Shown here in pieces: positions 27,403 to 35,680 of a DNA stretch of 64,000 nucleotides. Both the position numbers and the translations under genes were made by a program. The notes beneath the pieces were generated by a model. That model ran no database searches. It was not told where the DNA came from and saw only the letters and a list, made by a program, of their open reading frames with translations. Numbering within the stretch: the stretch's first letter is position 1; each line of letters starts with the position of its first letter. The DNA is from Archangium sp. (GTDB taxonomy: Bacteria; Myxococcota; Myxococcia; Myxococcales; Myxococcaceae), in NCBI GenBank assembly GCA_030695565.1, contig JAUYRZ010000083.1, forward strand, positions 32,047-96,046, in the 5' to 3' direction.

Positions 27403-28091
27403 TTGCCGAAGAGAAACCGCAGCTCGTCCATCTGGCTGTCGATCAGGTCGGGCACCGAACGCGCCACGCTGTCGAGCCGGATCAACGCGTTCACGTTCGC
27501 GTCTTTCGGGGCCGCCGCGCGCAGCCTCGCCGCGAACGCCCGGTTCACCACCGAGGTCGCTTCGTAGTTCGAAGACAACCCGGCGAGCGACCAGTCGGGT
27601 GTGCCGCCGTCTTGCGCCACCAGGTACTGCCCCAGCAGGTACATCGAGGTCGCCCGCGTGATGGTCTCGAGCTCGGTTTGAAACGGCAGGTGAAAGCGCA
27701 CCATCGGCCGCAGCTTGCTCAACACCGGGCAGCCGCTCGTCACCATGTACACACCGAGCAGCGAACTCAGCGCTTCCTGCACCGAGACGTCGACCTGCTC
27801 ATAGACCCGCTCGGGGACGGTGACGCGGGCGGAGACGCGCTCGTAGGAAAAGATGTCGGCGAACTGCGCGACGACGTCAGTCAGGCCCAGCGCGGCGGGG
27901 CAGTGGGGTGAGTCTTCTTCACGCAGCGGGCAGTTGGGGCACTTCTGGAATGACAACTTCGCCCACGCGGGTGGAGGTACCGGCGCGGGCGAAGTGTTCT
28001 GCAGGGTCTTCGGGTCGAGGGTGATGGTAAAGGTCGAGGTCTTCTCTGCGTGAGAGAACTCGTAACGAATGATGAAAGAGGGCTCGGACAT
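27399..28091 (-). CDS. Cys-containing hypothetical protein (DUF6901-like)
   Basis: This 230-residue protein starts at the ATG complementary to 28089-28091, with GGAAGG upstream. It has KCPNCPL (C51, C54) and HCPAA (C64), a candidate metal or iron-sulfur site, then MVTSGCPVLSKLRPMVRFHLPF. The pattern resembles proteins I recall as DUF6901, but I cannot verify this without a search. No signal peptide or helix is seen, so it is cytoplasmic. It lies 25 bases downstream of the DisA_N-like gene and overlaps the next gene by 4 bases. Confidence 0.6.
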   Translation of the reverse strand: MSEPSFIIRYEFSHAEKTSTFTITLDPKTLQNTSPAPVPPPAWAKLSFQKCPNCPLREEDSPHCPAALGLTDVVAQFADIFSYERVSARVTVPERVYEQVDVSVQEALSSLLGVYMVTSGCPVLSKLRPMVRFHLPFQTELETITRATSMYLLGQYLVAQDGGTPDWSLAGLSSNYEATSVVNRAFAARLRAAAPKDANVNALIRLDSVARSVPDLIDSQMDELRFLFGK

Positions 28092-28116
28092 CACGGCTTC
28101 TTCCTTCCCCGCACGC

Positions 28117-29226
28117 CTACAAGAAGGCTTCCACGCCTTCGAGGACACGAACCCTATTACCTTTTGAGTACACCATCCTCACCGGGCCGTCGGAGGAGAC
28201 CACCAATGCGACGGTTGATGGATGAGTGGCGACGAAGCCGATGGCTGACTGGATTCTCGTTCCTCCGAGTTCGGAAGGCTTGCAAGGGGTGACCGAGTCA
28301 TCTGGGCCATCAAGCACGCTGTTGCGGAAGACCAAGTCGGGCGGGTCACCTAATAGTCGTCGACCAATTGCGAGCAGGTCCAGCGATGGTCTGACGACTA
28401 CAGCGCCATCAGAGCGAGTCAGGCGGCCGAGCATCCGGAGGACGTGCGAGAGACGTTCCTCCTGCCGAGCGATAAATTCTCTGTCTTGGAGCGGGAACCG
28501 TTGCCGGGTTGCGCGATTCACTTGAACCGGGGCACGGGCAAGAAACTCAGCCCGAGCAACGGGATCGTCAATCAACTCCGCCGGTCGTGAGGCAAATCCC
28601 CAAGCCGCGATCTCGCCAACCAAGGGAGTTCCCCAGTCGGCCTTTTCGGTGGGATCGAGAATGATTGTCCCTCCGTGCCCGTGCTCTCTTGTCGCGCTTA
28701 GAAGCGCGATCAAGCGGTCGGGTGTGACCGCTCCAAGCATCGCCGGAGCCAAGTATTCCTGAGGCGTTGGGTAGCCATCGAAGACTGTGATGCCTCGGCC
28801 AGCCCTGCTTGCACCAACCAGTAGGCCGCTGGCGCCGACAAAAACGCGTTGCGCTGTGGTGAAGCTGAACCGAATTCCGAAAGGCTGATCGTAGCCAGGC
28901 AGATCGAGGCCAACCAATTCAAGGTTGTTGGCGACTTCGCGGACGACAAGTTGTCCACCCGTACCCGCAGCAGCGAGTGAGCGCAGTGCAGTGAGGGGCG
29001 CCGAGTTGAGCGGAATGCTGAACCCGCTCAACTGCGCGTGTTCTCCGATTAGGAGCAATGCACACGCGAGAGGCTCGCCCTCGTATTGAGTAGTGCTCAA
29101 CTCACCCGCGAAGTTGAGCGCAGCGACGAAAGTCGGAAGCGAAGGGAGAGGCTCATTTGAGAGCGGTTCAGCGCACGCACTGTGCAGGCGCTGAACATCT
29201 TCATCCTCGCTTCGGTACGGCTTCAA
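28117..29226 (-). CDS. DisA_N-like (diadenylate cyclase fold) protein with altered second motif
   Basis: This 369-residue protein would start at a TTG overlapping the upstream peptidase stop (TTGA); no ATG or GTG lies in the first 160 codons. Residues 1-265 form a large N-terminal part of unknown fold. Residues about 266-365 read like a diadenylate cyclase/DisA_N domain: DGAVVV at 273-278 matches the DGA motif and GGTRIQSAIG at 321-330 matches GTRHRxA, with the HR dipeptide changed to IQ, then TVALVVSSDG. It may bind rather than make a cyclic dinucleotide, like sensor-type DAC domains (DACNV). GC content is lower than in its neighbours, suggesting transfer. Confidence 0.62.
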   Translation of the reverse strand: MKPYRSEDEDVQRLHSACAEPLSNEPLPSLPTFVAALNFAGELSTTQYEGEPLACALLLIGEHAQLSGFSIPLNSAPLTALRSLAAAGTGGQLVVREVANNLELVGLDLPGYDQPFGIRFSFTTAQRVFVGASGLLVGASRAGRGITVFDGYPTPQEYLAPAMLGAVTPDRLIALLSATREHGHGGTIILDPTEKADWGTPLVGEIAAWGFASRPAELIDDPVARAEFLARAPVQVNRATRQRFPLQDREFIARQEERLSHVLRMLGRLTRSDGAVVVRPSLDLLAIGRRLLGDPPDLVFRNSVLDGPDDSVTPCKPSELGGTRIQSAIGFVATHPSTVALVVSSDGPVRMVYSKGNRVRVLEGVEAFL

Positions 29227-31247
29227 CGCTTGACCGAGTACACGAACGTCGCCTTGGGCGCTCGCAGCCACCGCTCGGCGATGGTGGTGCGCAGGTTCGC
29301 CCACTCGTCCTTCGCGTCGACGAAGCTGGCCTTCATCGCCTCGGCGTCCTTCTTGTCGGCCTTCCCCTTGGCCGCCAGCACGCGCTTGCCCAGGTCGTTG
29401 ACCGCGGGGCGCCACTTGGCGAGGTCGACTTCGAAGCAGCCCACGTCCGCACCGTTGGCGGCCTTCTCTTCGGCCTTCCAGGTGATGGCGCCGGCCTTCA
29501 GCATCGAGCCGAGCTGAATCGAAGCGAGCTGGCTGTAGGGCTTGGGCCGCTGCGCGCCGTCGTACATGCCGCGGCTGATGTGCCCGAAGCCCCACACGAT
29601 GTCGCGCAGGGTGGCGTGTTTGGCTTCTTCTTCGGTGAGCAGCTTCTTCTCCACCAGCCACCAGGTGAAGAACAACGCGCTGGTCTGCGCCTTGAGCTCT
29701 TCCATGGTGGACGCGAGCGGGCCGCCGAAGGCTTCGTCGTCCGTCTTGCCCTTGACCTTGTAGTCGTGCGCGGGGCCGAGGTTGTGCGCCGCCTCGTGCA
29801 GCACCACCGACAACAACGCCGCCTGCGGGTCGCTGCTGAAGCCGTCGAAGGTGGCCTTGCAGTAGAGCGAAGCGACCTGCTTCTCCAGGTTCTCCCGGCT
29901 GTCGGCGTCGGTGTAGAGGTTGGTCATCACCACCGTGCGGCCGCCCTTCTCGGCGACCTTGCCCCAGTTGGGCAACGACTGGCCGATGGTGGCGCCGTGC
30001 GGGTTGCGCTGATCAGCCGCGTTGATGGTGACGTCGATGAAGTCGGGCAGCTTGAACTGCACGTCGCGCGCTTTGTACGGAGCGCCCGCGAGCGCGGCGA
30101 GCGTGTTCTCCATCTCGGCCTTCACCGGCTCGAGCTTTTTCTGCCACTCCAGCGACGCGAGGTTGATGCGCGCCAGCTGCAGGTGAAAGTGCGCCTTCCA
30201 GCTGCACGGCTCGCCGTAGGTCTCGTCGGGGCCCACGCGCAGGTACCACTTCGAGTTGAGCGCACCCATCGCGACCCAGGCCTCGTTGGCCGGCTCCCAG
30301 TCGTTGGTGCGGAAGGCCTTCGCGGCCGCGCCCAGGTAGTTCTTGAGCGCCAGCTCGTCGTCGCCGAAGAGCGCAGCGGCCGACTCCAGCTCCACGGCCA
30401 CGGCCTCCATGTCGTCCTTGAAGGCCTCGGTGTAGGGCACCGCCTTGAAGCCCTTGCCGTCTTCGGTCACCACGGAGAAGTGGCCCATCAGGTCGGCCTT
30501 GTTCTTCTCTTTCTCGAGCGTGGCGCAGAACTTCGGGTCGGCCTGAATCGCCGCCGGGTAGAGCCCGAAGAGACGCGCGGGGGCAGGCGACAGCGCGTTG
30601 CACGCTGCATCTTTCTCGGTGGCGGGCGCGACGCAGAACGGCGACTGGTTGCGGAAGGAGACGGCGCGGCTGAGCGTGTCGTCAGCCGGGATGGCGGCGC
30701 TCTGCTCCACGCCACCGTGCTGGCGCGCGTAGAGCTTCTCGATCAACGCGGCGGCGCGGGCGAAGTGATCGAACGCCTTGCGGTCGGCGTCGGTGCCCAC
30801 CGTCAGATCAGTCTCCACCAGGGTGGCCTTGCCCTGCGAGAGCTCGAGGCGCAGCGCGTCGCGGCGGGTCTTCTCTTCTGCGGCCAGCTTCGACTCGTCA
30901 GGCTGTGTCTGCAGCTGCGCGTAGAGTTCGTCGAACTTCGGGGTGAAGGCGTCGCCCTTGACCAGGTCGGCCTGGCTCAGCGTCCACGGGCCGATGAGCG
31001 TGACGAGCTCCGCAGGGTCGAGCGAGCCGTCTTTGTTCGCGTCGGTGCGCCAGAAGAGCGGGAGAAAACGCTCCTGGGCGCGCGCGTTGAAGTCGATGCG
31101 GCTGAGCGCCTTGTAGACCTTCTTCTCCGGTACGGCTGCGGCCGCGGTTCCCGCGTCGACCTCCGCCTTCACCGGGTCGGCCTTCTTCTCGGGACACGCC
31201 GTCAATGCCAGCGCGCAGGACACAGCGAACAGGGACTTGTTGAGCAT
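29223..31247 (-). CDS. Lipoprotein metallopeptidase, M49 (dipeptidyl-peptidase III)-like, with EF-hand
   Basis: This 674-residue lipoprotein starts at the ATG complementary to 31245-31247, with a lipobox LTAC near residue 15. A canonical EF-hand loop (DANKDGSLDPAE) lies near residue 60. The zinc site is HEAAH (complement near 29790-29804), followed by GPAHDYK, and about 35 residues later comes EELKAQ, which matches the second glutamate motif of peptidase family M49 (EExxA). Classic DPP III has HELLGH with one extra residue; here the spacing is HExxH. The protein is probably a surface or periplasmic exopeptidase. Confidence 0.75.
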   Translation of the reverse strand: MLNKSLFAVSCALALTACPEKKADPVKAEVDAGTAAAAVPEKKVYKALSRIDFNARAQERFLPLFWRTDANKDGSLDPAELVTLIGPWTLSQADLVKGDAFTPKFDELYAQLQTQPDESKLAAEEKTRRDALRLELSQGKATLVETDLTVGTDADRKAFDHFARAAALIEKLYARQHGGVEQSAAIPADDTLSRAVSFRNQSPFCVAPATEKDAACNALSPAPARLFGLYPAAIQADPKFCATLEKEKNKADLMGHFSVVTEDGKGFKAVPYTEAFKDDMEAVAVELESAAALFGDDELALKNYLGAAAKAFRTNDWEPANEAWVAMGALNSKWYLRVGPDETYGEPCSWKAHFHLQLARINLASLEWQKKLEPVKAEMENTLAALAGAPYKARDVQFKLPDFIDVTINAADQRNPHGATIGQSLPNWGKVAEKGGRTVVMTNLYTDADSRENLEKQVASLYCKATFDGFSSDPQAALLSVVLHEAAHNLGPAHDYKVKGKTDDEAFGGPLASTMEELKAQTSALFFTWWLVEKKLLTEEEAKHATLRDIVWGFGHISRGMYDGAQRPKPYSQLASIQLGSMLKAGAITWKAEEKAANGADVGCFEVDLAKWRPAVNDLGKRVLAAKGKADKKDAEAMKASFVDAKDEWANLRTTIAERWLRAPKATFVYSVKR

Positions 31248-31592
31248 GGGCGGCGAGTAGCACGAGTGTGCGGAGCCTCTCGCTGGATCAGCGCCTGCCC
31301 TGAAACAAGACACCTCGCCGATAAACGACCTGTCTCCAGTCGATTCAGAAGGGCTGTCCTGATTGAGGACGATCTGCCCAGGCCCGAGCGTAAGACCTTG
31401 AATGCCCTCAGTCTTCCGCAAGCACCCGAAATCACTATGTCAAAGTCAGATACACATACATGGAGCCCGCGCAGCTGCACCTACCTTGCATTTCATGTCT
31501 GAATTCATGTGCTTAGCGCTGGCAAGCCGCGTGCTTTGGGGAGTGTCCGCGAAGTCGACCCGGTGGGGGTTGGGCTTCGCAGGGAGCACGTC
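31248..31592. other. 345-base divergent intergenic region
   Basis: This separates the M49-like lipoprotein (minus) from the metzincin protease (plus). It is visibly AT-richer in its middle (31390-31520). Both promoters are expected here, but no clean -35/-10 pair can be named. A 6-base dyad GCGAAG/CTTCGC brackets 31550-31580 just ahead of the protease, and AGGGAG at 31581-31586 is its ribosome-binding site. No small gene is supported. Confidence 0.5.
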
Positions 31593-33110
31593 ATGAAGAA
31601 CGCGATGGTCGGTGCAGTGATGGCGATTCTGGCGACGGGTTGTGGCTTGGGTCAGGGCACCGTGTCGGATCAGGGCGAAGACGTGCTCGCCTCCGGCTCA
31701 GGGCTGACCTGGGAGCAGTTCCGCACCACCAAGGTCTTCGTCGAGCCCGAGAGCGGCGTCTTCATCGCCGACCACGACACCCCGTTCTTCAGCGAGAAGC
31801 AGCTGCGCGAGTTCTACGAGCTGAACGTTCGTGAAGGGCAGCTCATCGTCAACCGCATCGGCTCGGCCGACGACAAGTGGAGCGCGACCCAGAAGCTGAA
31901 CCTCACCTACTGCGTGTCGAACGGCTTCAACGGCAACAAGGCCACCATGGTGCAGGCGATGGCCTCGGCCACCAGCGCGTGGTCGGCGGTCGCCAACATC
32001 AAGTTCGTCTACGTGCCCGCGCAAGACGCGAACTGCACCGCGAGCAACAGCAACGTGCTCTTCGACGTGCGCCCGGTGAACGTGAACGGCCAGTACCTCG
32101 CGCGCGCCTTCTTCCCTGCCGCGAGCCGCGCGAACCGCAACGTGCTGGTCGACAACACCTCGTTCGGCGACCCGAGCATCTCGCTGGTGGGCATCCTCCG
32201 TCACGAGCTGGGTCACGTGCTGGGCTTCCGCCATGAACACACCCGCCCCGAGGCCGGCGCGACGGACTGCTTCGAAGACAACAACTGGCGCTCGTTGACC
32301 TCGTACGACGCGGCGTCGGTGATGCACTACCCCCAGTGCAACGGCACGGGCAGCTTCAGCTCGCTGGCGCTCACGGCCCTCGATGCCCAGGGCGCCGCGG
32401 CGCTGTACGGCGCTCCTTCGGGCGGCACCGGTGGTGGCGCGGGCGGCGGTACCGGTGGTGGCACGGGCGGCGGTTCGGCCACCGAGACCACGGAGAACTT
32501 CGACTCGACCGTCGCGCAGAACGGCAGCAAGGCGTTCGGCCCCTTCGAAGTGAAGCCGGGCACGAACTTCCGCGCGGTGCTCAGCGGCACGGGCGACGCC
32601 GACCTCTACGTTCGTTTCGGCGCCGCGCCGACCGCTTCGACCTACGCCTGCCGCCCGTACCAGGATGGCTCGGCTGAAGAGTGCAACCTCACCGTGCCCA
32701 CCACCGCGACCAGCGCGTTCATCACGGTCAACGGCTACACCGCGTCGACCTTCTCGCTGCGCGTCACGTACACCAGGGGAACCACGGTCACGCCGCCCTC
32801 CACCGGCACGCCGCGCACCTCGACGGCGTCGGGTTCGGTGAGCAAGAACCAGTTCCTCCAGTTCAACCCCATCGCCGTGGTGCCTGGCACGCAGCTGACC
32901 GTCACGATGACCGGCACGGGTGACCCGGATCTCTACGTTCGTTTCGCCGGCGCGCCTTCGCTCACCGTGTTCGATTGCCGGCCGTACGTCGGCGGCGCGG
33001 GCGAGACCTGCAGCCTCACGGTGCCTGCCAACGCGACCCAGTTCTACATGGCCATCAACGGCTATGCGGCGGGCAACTACTCGCTGACCGCCAATTACGT
33101 CGCTCCGTAA
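31593..33110 (+). CDS. Secreted zinc metalloprotease (metzincin) with two PPC domains
   Basis: This 505-residue protein starts at the ATG after AGGGAG, with a lipoprotein-type signal (ILATGC, Cys at 17). The catalytic domain (about residues 95-275) has the full metzincin zinc motif HELGHVLGFRH at 204-214 and a Met-turn MHYP at 244-247. A glycine-rich linker of repeated GGGTG units follows, then two pre-peptidase C-terminal (PPC) domains (about 300-390 and 410-505), both with GTGDxDLYVRF and a Cys pair. PPC domains are often removed on maturation. It is probably a secreted or surface protease for feeding. Confidence 0.9.
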   Translation: MKNAMVGAVMAILATGCGLGQGTVSDQGEDVLASGSGLTWEQFRTTKVFVEPESGVFIADHDTPFFSEKQLREFYELNVREGQLIVNRIGSADDKWSATQKLNLTYCVSNGFNGNKATMVQAMASATSAWSAVANIKFVYVPAQDANCTASNSNVLFDVRPVNVNGQYLARAFFPAASRANRNVLVDNTSFGDPSISLVGILRHELGHVLGFRHEHTRPEAGATDCFEDNNWRSLTSYDAASVMHYPQCNGTGSFSSLALTALDAQGAAALYGAPSGGTGGGAGGGTGGGTGGGSATETTENFDSTVAQNGSKAFGPFEVKPGTNFRAVLSGTGDADLYVRFGAAPTASTYACRPYQDGSAEECNLTVPTTATSAFITVNGYTASTFSLRVTYTRGTTVTPPSTGTPRTSTASGSVSKNQFLQFNPIAVVPGTQLTVTMTGTGDPDLYVRFAGAPSLTVFDCRPYVGGAGETCSLTVPANATQFYMAINGYAAGNYSLTANYVAP

Positions 33111-33131
33111 ACCCACCATCGGTGCGACGTG

Positions 33132-33176
33132 CGAAGACCCGCGTGTCCTTCCTGGGAGGCGCGGGTCTTCGTTTGT
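33132..33176. terminator. Intrinsic terminator between convergent genes
   Basis: CGAAGACCCGCG (33132-33143) pairs exactly with CGCGGGTCTTCG (33160-33171) around a 16-base loop, followed by TTTGTCTT. It lies 22 bases after the protease stop and 26 bases before the end of the CBS-like gene on the other strand. The strong 12-base stem and T-rich tail make it a good terminator for the plus-strand gene. The opposite side has no comparable T run (GCACGTCGCACC), so bidirectional action is less certain. Confidence 0.8.
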
Positions 33177-33201
33177 CTTCGGTGAAACGAACGACGGGCT
33201 T

Positions 33202-33603
33202 TCAGCTGAGGTGAGCGGTGCGCACGACGCCAGCGGCATCCATACCGGCGCTCATCTCGACCATGTTGCGCTGAACGATGCGGCAGGTGCCCAGCTGCGG
33301 CTCGCGCACCAACAGCACTGCAGCGGTGGAGTTCGCCATCATCGAGAGGGCCTCCCACACGTTGGTGCCCAGCTCGACCTGCACACTGCCCACCAGCGGA
33401 ATTTCTTCAGCGCTGCTGCTGGGTGATTGTTCGGCCATCCAACTGGCGACCGAAGTGAGTTGAACGCCGCGCACATCACCGGTGAGCTCACGAACGAGCA
33501 CGTAGCGGGCACCGGCTTCCGCAGCGAGTTCAGCCACCTTCGCCAACGAGGTGGTGCTGCGGACGGCGAGACAGGACTCCAGGGGGAGATCGCGCATCTG
33601 CAT
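33202..33603 (-). CDS. CBS-domain-like protein
   Basis: This 133-residue cytoplasmic protein is built of two similar halves: SCLAVRSTTSLAKVAELAAEAGARYVLV and VQVELGTNVWEALSMMANSTAAVLLV (each broken by other residues in the full protein). Each resembles a CBS motif, in which a helix precedes a beta strand with a hydrophobic VLV end. CBS pairs bind adenosine nucleotides and regulate other proteins. The match is by pattern only. No good ribosome-binding site precedes the ATG, so the start is uncertain. Confidence 0.6.
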   Translation of the reverse strand: MQMRDLPLESCLAVRSTTSLAKVAELAAEAGARYVLVRELTGDVRGVQLTSVASWMAEQSPSSSAEEIPLVGSVQVELGTNVWEALSMMANSTAAVLLVREPQLGTCRIVQRNMVEMSAGMDAAGVVRTAHLS

Positions 33604-33901
33604 GGGCGCACCGGCTGCACGCTATGGGCCGCCCCGTTTTCGGCACCAACCCTCCACAATGACTGACGGGGTGGCCTTCAGATCTGAGGTGGATTGCAGG
33701 GATGCATGTTGCAGGGTTGAAGATGACCTCATTGACAGCCCGCCCACGCCTGATGTGTCAGGGGCGGGGGCGTCGCGGTGAGCGCTCTCTCTCGCCACAT
33801 GTGGTGAAGCACGCGGCCCCTCGGGGGCGTTTCCCTGCGTCACGTGGAGGTACGTCGATTGCTCATCCTTTCGATCCTGAAACTCCTTCGAAAGGGCTCT
33901 C
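33604..33901. other. 298-base divergent intergenic region
   Basis: This holds the promoters of the CBS-like gene (minus) and the BON/SRPBCC gene (plus). A TTGACA (about 33732-33737) could be a -35 box, with TGATGT about 13 bases later too close to be ideal. TTGCAGGG occurs twice, at about 33695 and 33708. The end nearest the plus-strand gene contains the hairpin described separately. No coding potential beyond antisense frames is seen. Confidence 0.4.
33867..33895 (+). promoter_or_regulatory. 5' UTR hairpin sequestering the ribosome-binding site of 33902
   Basis: CCTTTCGA (33867-33874) is the exact complement of TCGAAAGG (33888-33895), around a 13-base loop. The Shine-Dalgarno sequence AAAGGG at 33891-33896 sits in the 3' arm, 5 bases before the ATG. 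Such a stem would block ribosome binding until it melts or is remodelled, as in RNA thermometers. The structure is seen; regulation is inference. The encoded BON/SRPBCC protein is of a type often linked to envelope stress, which makes control plausible. Confidence 0.5.
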
Positions 33902-35077
33902 ATGAACTCGAAACGACGACCGATGACCCAGGTGGGTACGGGGCTCGGTGGCATCGCGGTGGGCGCTGCACTCTCGTATCTGTTCGATCCTCAACGGGGC
34001 GCACGGCGTCGGGCCGGCATGAAGCAGGGCGCGGTCCACGCGCTCAGACAGGCCTCTGGCGCGGTCGAGCTGACTGCGCGCGATCTCGCGCATCGCACCC
34101 GCGGCATCGCAGCCGAGGTCAGCCACCGCATCGCCGACACGCGCGCTCAGGCCCGCGGTGAAGGCGTCGATGATGCGGTGCTCATCGATCGTGTGCGCTC
34201 GAAGCTCGGCCGGGTCTGCTCTCATCCGAGCGCGATCCGGGTGAGCTCGCAGAACGGGCGAGTCGAACTCGAGGGCCCCATTCTCCAGGATGAAGCGGCT
34301 TCCGTGGTGCGGGCGATCGGCCGGGTGCGCGGCGTGCGGGCGCTCGACGACGATCTCCGCCGCTTTCAGTCGGCTGAGGGCGTGCCCGCGTTGCAGGGCG
34401 GGGGGCACCTCACCACGCGGCAGGCCTGGGCGCCCTCGTCACGAACGCTGTGTGGGCTTGCGGGCTTCGGGCTGCTGGGCTGGGGCATTTCGCAGAAGAG
34501 TGTTCTGCGATCCGTGCTCGGTCTGGGCCTGCTGCTGCGGAGCACCACGAACCTGTCCACCAGCCGGCTGCTGGGCCTCGGAGCGGGGCGGCGGGCGATC
34601 GATCTCCAGAAGGATCTCCAGGTGAATGCGCCGGTGGAAGAGGTGTTCGCGTTCTTCTCGCGCTTCGAAAACTTCCCCCGGTTCATGAGCCACGTGCGCA
34701 AGGTCACGCACCTGGGTGATCAAGACGGTCGCTGGCGGTGGACGGTCACGGGCCCCGTGGGTTTGCCGGTGACGTGGGACGCGCAGGAGACCTACCACGT
34801 GGAGAACCAGCTCATCGCGTGGGAGAGCGTGGAGGGATCGGCGATCGAAAACCTCGGGTCGATTCGGTTCGAACCTTCAGCGGGAGGCACGCGCTTGAGC
34901 GTTCGCATCTCGTACAACCCGCCGGGTGGCGCGCTCGGCCACGCGTTGGTGAGCGCGCTGGGCGCCCATCCGCGCAAGCAGCTCGACGATGATCTCGCGC
35001 GCTTCAAGGAGTTGATCGAGACCGGCCAGGCGAAGGCGAGGGAGAAGCCGGCGAAGAGGGAAGCGTTCGCGCACTGA
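33902..35077 (+). CDS. BON-domain and SRPBCC (polyketide cyclase-like) protein
   Basis: This 391-residue protein has an N-terminal hydrophobic stretch followed by a FDPQRGARRRAGMK motif (about residues 15-42) typical of proteins with YtxH-like starts, a BON domain (about 95-155, IDRVRSKLGRVCSHPSAI, VELEGPIL), two hydrophobic segments (about 180-215), then a SRPBCC domain (about 235-365, LQVNAPVEEVFAFFSRFENFPRF, TWDAQETYHVENQLIAWES). SRPBCC domains bind hydrophobic ligands and BON domains bind membranes. This combination is common in myxobacteria and halophilic or stress-related contexts. The ligand is unknown. Confidence 0.8.
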   Translation: MNSKRRPMTQVGTGLGGIAVGAALSYLFDPQRGARRRAGMKQGAVHALRQASGAVELTARDLAHRTRGIAAEVSHRIADTRAQARGEGVDDAVLIDRVRSKLGRVCSHPSAIRVSSQNGRVELEGPILQDEAASVVRAIGRVRGVRALDDDLRRFQSAEGVPALQGGGHLTTRQAWAPSSRTLCGLAGFGLLGWGISQKSVLRSVLGLGLLLRSTTNLSTSRLLGLGAGRRAIDLQKDLQVNAPVEEVFAFFSRFENFPRFMSHVRKVTHLGDQDGRWRWTVTGPVGLPVTWDAQETYHVENQLIAWESVEGSAIENLGSIRFEPSAGGTRLSVRISYNPPGGALGHALVSALGAHPRKQLDDDLARFKELIETGQAKAREKPAKREAFAH

Positions 35078-35103
35078 ATCCCTCTGCGTTCGGGAGAGGG
35101 TGG

Positions 35104-35664
35104 TCAGGGTGAGGGCCGAGCCGTCGCGACTGCATCGGGCGACGGCTCCGGCGGCCACTGGCCGGCGGTGGTCTTCAGCCTGAGCAGCGCCACCGTGGTG
35201 TCGTGCGTCACGCGAAGGTCCTTCAAATCTTCCCGCACCCGCTCGGCCACCTTCAGCCTGCGCGCCATGCCGCCACCTGCGAGCAACTGCACCACCAGGG
35301 GGATCAACAGCAACAGGTGCCACGGATCCCACGTGATCAACGCCCGCAACGCGAAGACGCCCGCGAGCAACGCGGCGATCAACCCCGTCATCTGCCACGT
35401 GGTGCCCCACGCATCGGCGCTCGCGGGCCAGACGTAGGCGAGCGGAAAACGGCGCGTCAACGCGAGGCCATCGGGCGTCAACGTGCTCACCTTGTCGAGG
35501 TTGCTCTCGAGCAACTGGCGCGCGCGACGGAGCCGGCTGCGCGTAGCGAAGATGAGCAGCAACCAACTCGCTGCGAAGGCGAAGCCACCCCAGATCGGCA
35601 CGAGCGCCCACGCCAGCGCGGAGATCACCAGCAGGCGCTGAACCATCGTGAGGGAGAGCGTCAT
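35104..35664 (-). CDS. Hypothetical membrane protein (four helices)
   Basis: This 186-residue protein has two N-terminal hydrophobic helices (about 8-25 and 27-42), a basic cytoplasmic stretch (RSRLRRARQLLESNL), two more helices (about 90-108 and 113-128) and a charged C terminus (RVREDLKDLRV). No family is recognised. It is the last of three minus-strand genes that begin with the LigD-type protein; the gap to the middle gene is 16 bases. Confidence 0.6.
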   Translation of the reverse strand: MTLSLTMVQRLLVISALAWALVPIWGGFAFAASWLLLIFATRSRLRRARQLLESNLDKVSTLTPDGLALTRRFPLAYVWPASADAWGTTWQMTGLIAALLAGVFALRALITWDPWHLLLLIPLVVQLLAGGGMARRLKVAERVREDLKDLRVTHDTTVALLRLKTTAGQWPPEPSPDAVATARPSP

Positions 35665-35680
35665 CGCGAGCCCCCGCTTA

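Noticed and set aside
28092..29226. Prophage or integrative element remnant
   Set aside because: No integrase, transposase, tRNA target or flanking repeats are visible, only a composition shift over one gene.
29157..31502. 781-codon plus-strand frame over the M49-like peptidase
   Set aside because: The minus strand has a lipobox, zinc motif and EF-hand in the same place. The plus translation is Arg/Val/Gly/Leu low-complexity.
32417..32477. GGC/GGT-rich direct repeats that could look like a small repeat array
   Set aside because: They encode the glycine linker of the metzincin protease; no spacers or CRISPR-like palindromes occur.
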